Assembly (NCBI GenBank): GCA_944368775.1
Contig: CALVXB010000007.1
Coordinates: forward strand, 52,925 to 116,924
DNA from: an uncultured Clostridia bacterium
Lineage (GTDB): Bacteria > Bacillota > Clostridia > Christensenellales > Borkfalkiaceae
Direction: 5' to 3'
Length of the DNA: 64,000 nt
Of this stretch, positions 61,592 through 64,000 are shown piece by piece. Position 1 is the first letter of the stretch. Every line of letters begins with the position of its first letter. The notes beneath the pieces are model-generated. The model worked only from the letters and a program-made list of their open reading frames with translations, had not been told where the DNA came from and ran no database searches. Made by a program: the position numbers and the translations under genes.

Positions 61592-62062
61592 TCAGACGAT
61601 GAGGATGACGAGGATCAGCCCCGCCAGCACCCCCAACTTGCTGTACAGCAAAAAGTACTTTTTGTATTCCTCCTCCGCCAGCCGCCGCCGCTCGCCCGCC
61701 TCCGCGCGCGCGGCCGCAAGGTAGGTGCGCTGCGAGGCGGCGTCGCTCTTGCCGATCAGCCGAAAATAGTCTCCCAAAAACTTTCGCTCGTCCGCCGTGA
61801 GGTAGGCAAAGCCGTAGTTCTCTCTGCCGAAGTCCCCCTCCCTCTTCTCGCGCAGCATCTTCTGGAAATCGCCGCCGAAATCGTATTTTTCGATGAATGT
61901 TGACAGCGGCGCGCGCAGGTAGCTGACCTCGTTGTACAGCCGCTCGTTGAAGAGGTTGAGCGCGTAGAAAAATTCCTTGCGCCGACGATAGCGGCGGGTC
62001 AAAAGCAGCGCGGCGCAGACGCACAGCCCGAAGGCTGCGATGCACAAAAGCGCCTTCAACAT
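61592..62062 (-). CDS. spoIIIAB: stage III sporulation protein AB
   Basis: A 156-residue protein with a hydrophobic N-terminus (LKALLCIAAFGLCVCAALLL) and a C-terminal hydrophobic tail (LGVLAGLILVILIV), enclosing a helical GspF-like domain. The ATG at 62062 overlaps the spoIIIAA end by seven bases. Confidence 0.9.
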   Translation of the reverse strand: MLKALLCIAAFGLCVCAALLLTRRYRRRKEFFYALNLFNERLYNEVSYLRAPLSTFIEKYDFGGDFQKMLREKREGDFGRENYGFAYLTADERKFLGDYFRLIGKSDAASQRTYLAAARAEAGERRRLAEEEYKKYFLLYSKLGVLAGLILVILIV

Positions 62063-62961
62063 ACCGACGGAACGGGGCGCAGATCGCCGTCGTAGATGGC
62101 GGCGACGCGGCCGATCCCCTCCGCCTGCAGCACGACGTACCGCTCGAAGATGCGTTCGCGTACGGCGCGAGCAAAGGCGGGCGAAGCGCGCAGGCTGTCG
62201 ATATCGCGGCAGTGCGCGGACGCGATGACCTCCACCCCTCCCCGCACGCACGCCGCCGCGGCACACACCTCCCCGTCCGAGACGAGCTCGTCCGTGATCA
62301 AAACGTCCGGGCGCAGGGCGCGCACCGCCGCCGTAAAGGCATCTTGTTTCTGCGAATAGCGGATGACGTCGCAAAAGGGCCCGACGTCGAGCGAGCGGTC
62401 CCCCTCCGCCGCGCTGATCTCGTTGCGCTCGTCGTGGATGAGGACGTTGACGATGCCGCCCGCGCCGAGCATCCGCGCGAGATCGCGCAAAATGGTCGTC
62501 TTGCCGCGCCCGGGCGGCGAGATGAGCAGCACACTGCGCAGCCTGTCCGCGAGGCAGGCGCGGAAGATCTTTTCCCCGCAGCCGATCACCTCGTGCGGGA
62601 CGCGGATGTTCAAAGAGGTCACGTCTTTGACGGTAAAGCTCTTCCCTTCCTCATAGACGAATACGCCGGCAAGGCCGATGCGCTCGCCGCACGCGCCCGT
62701 CAGAAAGCCGCGCCGCAGCTGTTCGGTCACCGAATAGACGGAATACTCGCTCGCGCGGGCGACGATCTCGCCGATGTCCGCGTAGCAGATGGTGAGGGCG
62801 AGGTCGCGCGCCGCGGCGATGCCCAGCCTTCCCAAATACCGATATTCGCCGCCGTAGTTGACGACGACGGGCTTGCCCGCGCGCAGGCGCAGCTCGTAGA
62901 CGCGGTTGATATTGACATTGCGCAGCGCCTCGCGCAGCGGCTCCGTCAAAAATGTGAGCAT
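62056..62961 (-). CDS. spoIIIAA: stage III sporulation protein AA (ATPase)
   Basis: A 301-residue secretion-type ATPase, first gene of the spoIIIA operon. Walker A is SPPGRGKTTILRD and Walker B-like DVLITDEL; IHDERNEIS is typical of SpoIIIAA. It powers the feeding-channel machinery in relatives. The ATG at 62961 has GGGGAGG upstream, and a sigma-E-like promoter lies about 45 bp before it. Confidence 0.94.
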   Translation of the reverse strand: MLTFLTEPLREALRNVNINRVYELRLRAGKPVVVNYGGEYRYLGRLGIAAARDLALTICYADIGEIVARASEYSVYSVTEQLRRGFLTGACGERIGLAGVFVYEEGKSFTVKDVTSLNIRVPHEVIGCGEKIFRACLADRLRSVLLISPPGRGKTTILRDLARMLGAGGIVNVLIHDERNEISAAEGDRSLDVGPFCDVIRYSQKQDAFTAAVRALRPDVLITDELVSDGEVCAAAACVRGGVEVIASAHCRDIDSLRASPAFARAVRERIFERYVVLQAEGIGRVAAIYDGDLRPVPSVC

Positions 62962-63005
62962 TTCACCTCCCCGCCGCACGGCTTGTCTTGCGGCGCGTCT
63001 ATGTA

Positions 63006-63035
63006 TATATATGGCTCTGCCCGCCCAAATATGCC
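63006..63035 (-). promoter_or_regulatory. sigma-E-like promoter of the spoIIIA operon
   Basis: Minus-strand GGCATATT, 14-bp spacer, CATATATA. It agrees with the mother-cell sigma-E consensus (GkmATATT, 13-15 bp, CATACAmT) and with the known sigma-E control of spoIIIA in Bacillus. Confidence 0.78.
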
Positions 63036-63057
63036 TGCTCGTCCTTCCGCGGCAAAA

Positions 63058-63108
63058 TAAAAAAGCCCCGAAGGAAATTCCTTCAAGACTTTTTCGCGAG
63101 GCTTTTGC
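63058..63108. terminator. long nested hairpin, probable terminator
   Basis: Outer arms AAAAGCC / GGCTTTT enclose an inner hairpin GAAGGAA / TTCCTTC. It lies upstream of the spoIIIA promoter and could insulate the operon from transcription coming from the recombinase side. Confidence 0.6.
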
Positions 63109-63212
63109 CGCCCCACTGCAAAGGGCTCCCGAAAATGATTTGCCGCAGGTTTGCGGTCGTAGAAAGGCCCCGGACGATGGAGAAGGGTTGCAGATCGCGT
63201 ACTTATAAAATT

Positions 63213-63320
63213 AAAGGGCTCCCAAAAAGTATCGTAGAGCTTTTTGGGAAGAGGAGCCGCAGGCATCAAAGCGAACAGGACGGGTCACTACCCGTCCTGT
63301 TGCGAATTTAGCCTTGCGGC
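63213..63320. repeat. diverged copy of the 119-bp hairpin repeat
   Basis: Shares the frame GGGCTCCCAAAAA ... TTTTTGGGA ... GGAGCCGCAGGC with the tandem array further right. Its second hairpin has arms AACAGGACGGGT / ACCCGTCCTGTT (12 bp perfect), where the array has AACAGGGCAAG / CTTGCCCTGTT. A still weaker start (GGGCTCCCGAAAA) is visible near 63125. Confidence 0.8.
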
Positions 63321-64000
63321 GACGAGAGGGCGAGGGAGTTTACACAAACGTAAATGACCGAGCCCGAGACGCGCAGAAAGGGCGCGAGATGCGCCCTTAT
63401 ACATTGTCTGGCAGATTTTTTGGGAAAAAGGAGCCCCAGGCATAAAAGCAAACAGGGCAAGAAACCTCTTGCCCTGTTGCGAAATGCGCCTTGCGGAAAA
63501 TAACAGGGCTCCCAAAAAAGATTGCGCAGCAAGATTTTTTGGGAAAAAGGAGCCGCAGGCGCCAAAGCAAACAGGGCAAGAAACCTCTTGCCCTGTTGCG
63601 AAATGCGCCTTGCGGAAAATAACAGGGCTCCCAAAAAAGATTGCGCAGCAAGATTTTTTGGGAAAAAGGAGCCGCAGGCGCCAAAGCAAACAGGGCAAGA
63701 AACCTCTTGCCCTGTTGCGAAATGCGCCTTGCGGCGACGTGGTGGAGTTGTTCCATCCAAATCCGAACCTAATTCTGCATTGATCTCGTCTATCGTAGCC
63801 GTCTTTGAGCCGTCCTTGTAGTTAAACGTGAAGACGATTTTGTCATCATACACGAAAATAGCGTTGATAAAACTCTCTACAAGGCGCTTTCTGCTCACAA
63901 TATCTTCGAGATCGGTGTCGCGGAATTTGCCGATCCAAAAGGCGATGTGCTCCTTCGTGATCTTCGGCTTCTGCAGCTCCTCACTGTAAATGGCGACTTT
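63308..64000 (-). CDS. large serine recombinase, C-terminal fragment cut by window edge
   Basis: The protein from the right edge reads EELQKPKITKEHIAFWIGKF, then RKRLVESFINAIFVYDDKIV and FTFNYKDGSKT, the typical C-terminal end of large serine recombinases/integrases of Clostridia. Recognisable recombinase sequence ends near SDLDGTTPP at about 63740, where the 119-bp repeats begin. The open frame then runs on through the repeats to a stop at 63308, giving a low-complexity tail with repeated Cys/Phe stretches. The catalytic domain is outside the window. Confidence 0.8.
   Translation of the reverse strand, partial: KVAIYSEELQKPKITKEHIAFWIGKFRDTDLEDIVSRKRLVESFINAIFVYDDKIVFTFNYKDGSKTATIDEINAELGSDLDGTTPPRRRKAHFATGQEVSCPVCFGACGSFFPKNLAAQSFLGALLFSARRISQQGKRFLALFALAPAAPFSQKILLRNLFWEPCYFPQGAFRNRARGFLPCLLLCLGLLFPKKSARQCIRAHLAPFLRVSGSVIYVCVNSLALSSPQG
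63422..63735. repeat. 119-bp tandem repeat array (about 2.6 units)
   Basis: Units begin at 63422, 63541 and 63660, a period of 119 bp. Units two and three are identical where both are present; the first differs in a short segment. Each unit has one hairpin built on CCCAAAAAA / TTTTTTGGG within GGCTCC / GGAGCC, and a second, AACAGGGCAAG / CTTGCCCTGTT. Because 119 is not a multiple of three, the minus-strand reading frame shifts each unit but stays open. Confidence 0.92.

Noticed and set aside
63213..63735. The repeat array at the right end was considered as a CRISPR array.
   Set aside because: The period is 119 bp, the units are identical throughout and there are no unique spacers; no cas genes are nearby.

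Overview
The window reads as chromosomal DNA of a GC-rich, endospore-forming member of the Clostridia (Bacillota). Support comes from a complete spoIIIAA-AH operon, a SpoVB-type flippase, a T-box leader, a PyrR-type pyr operon, a tetrahydrofolate riboswitch, RNase J, and strong Shine-Dalgarno sites of the GGAGG type. Genus cannot be assigned from the sequence alone. Many vegetative promoters have near-consensus boxes with a 17-bp spacer. No tRNA, rRNA or CRISPR array was seen.

Layout, left to right. 1-4.4 kb: end of a glycogen synthase gene, glycogen phosphorylase and a GH13 glucanase (glycogen turnover). 4.4-7.3 kb: two lipoproteins built from HtrA-like domains, of which only one domain keeps a catalytic triad. 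7.7-10.1 kb: a tyrosine recombinase, apparently leaderless, and hflX. 10.3-14.0 kb: CvpA-like protein, a DUF1846 protein and lysA. 14.1-19.6 kb: an aryl-pyruvate oxidation cluster (paaK, iorA, iorB, paaK, ACT protein). 19.7-25.2 kb: meso-DAP dehydrogenase, a YfcE-like phosphoesterase, galM, a T-box(Trp)-controlled trpB2 and a secreted polysaccharide deacetylase. 25.2-31.5 kb: pyrR-B-C-E-F-K-D with an attenuator-type leader. 31.5-37.3 kb: a phosphoesterase, a probable spore-envelope group (Cys-tailed protein, double-LysM protein, SpoVB-like flippase), folT under a THF riboswitch, and a DUF421/DUF4363 pair. 37.3-49.3 kb: uvrBA with a LexA-like box, an amidohydrolase, a zinc-ribbon membrane protein, dinB, a U32 protein plus TrmR-like methyltransferase (wobble uridine modification), and RNase J. 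49.4-54.9 kb: an acidic 12-residue-repeat protein, serC-serA, an XRE membrane regulator and an unknown protein. 54.9-63.0 kb: tlyA, ispA, folD, nusB, asp23 and spoIIIAH-AA behind a sigma-E-like promoter. 63.0-64.0 kb: hairpin-rich 119-bp tandem repeats running into the C-terminal end of a large serine recombinase, probably the edge of an integrated element.

The most unusual feature is a small dispersed palindromic element (core GCATAGTACTATG followed by TGACATA). It occurs twelve times, only between genes, and every copy lies just 3' of a stop codon. Its outer arms differ from copy to copy but tend to stay complementary, which resembles a REP/BIME-like or MITE-like family that I do not recognise. 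In four places it abuts the start codon of a downstream gene that has no visible Shine-Dalgarno site. Other notable points are the 119-bp repeats whose hairpin arms change together, the pseudoprotease/protease lipoprotein pair, and the sigma-E-like promoters that link the LysM gene and spoIIIA to sporulation.
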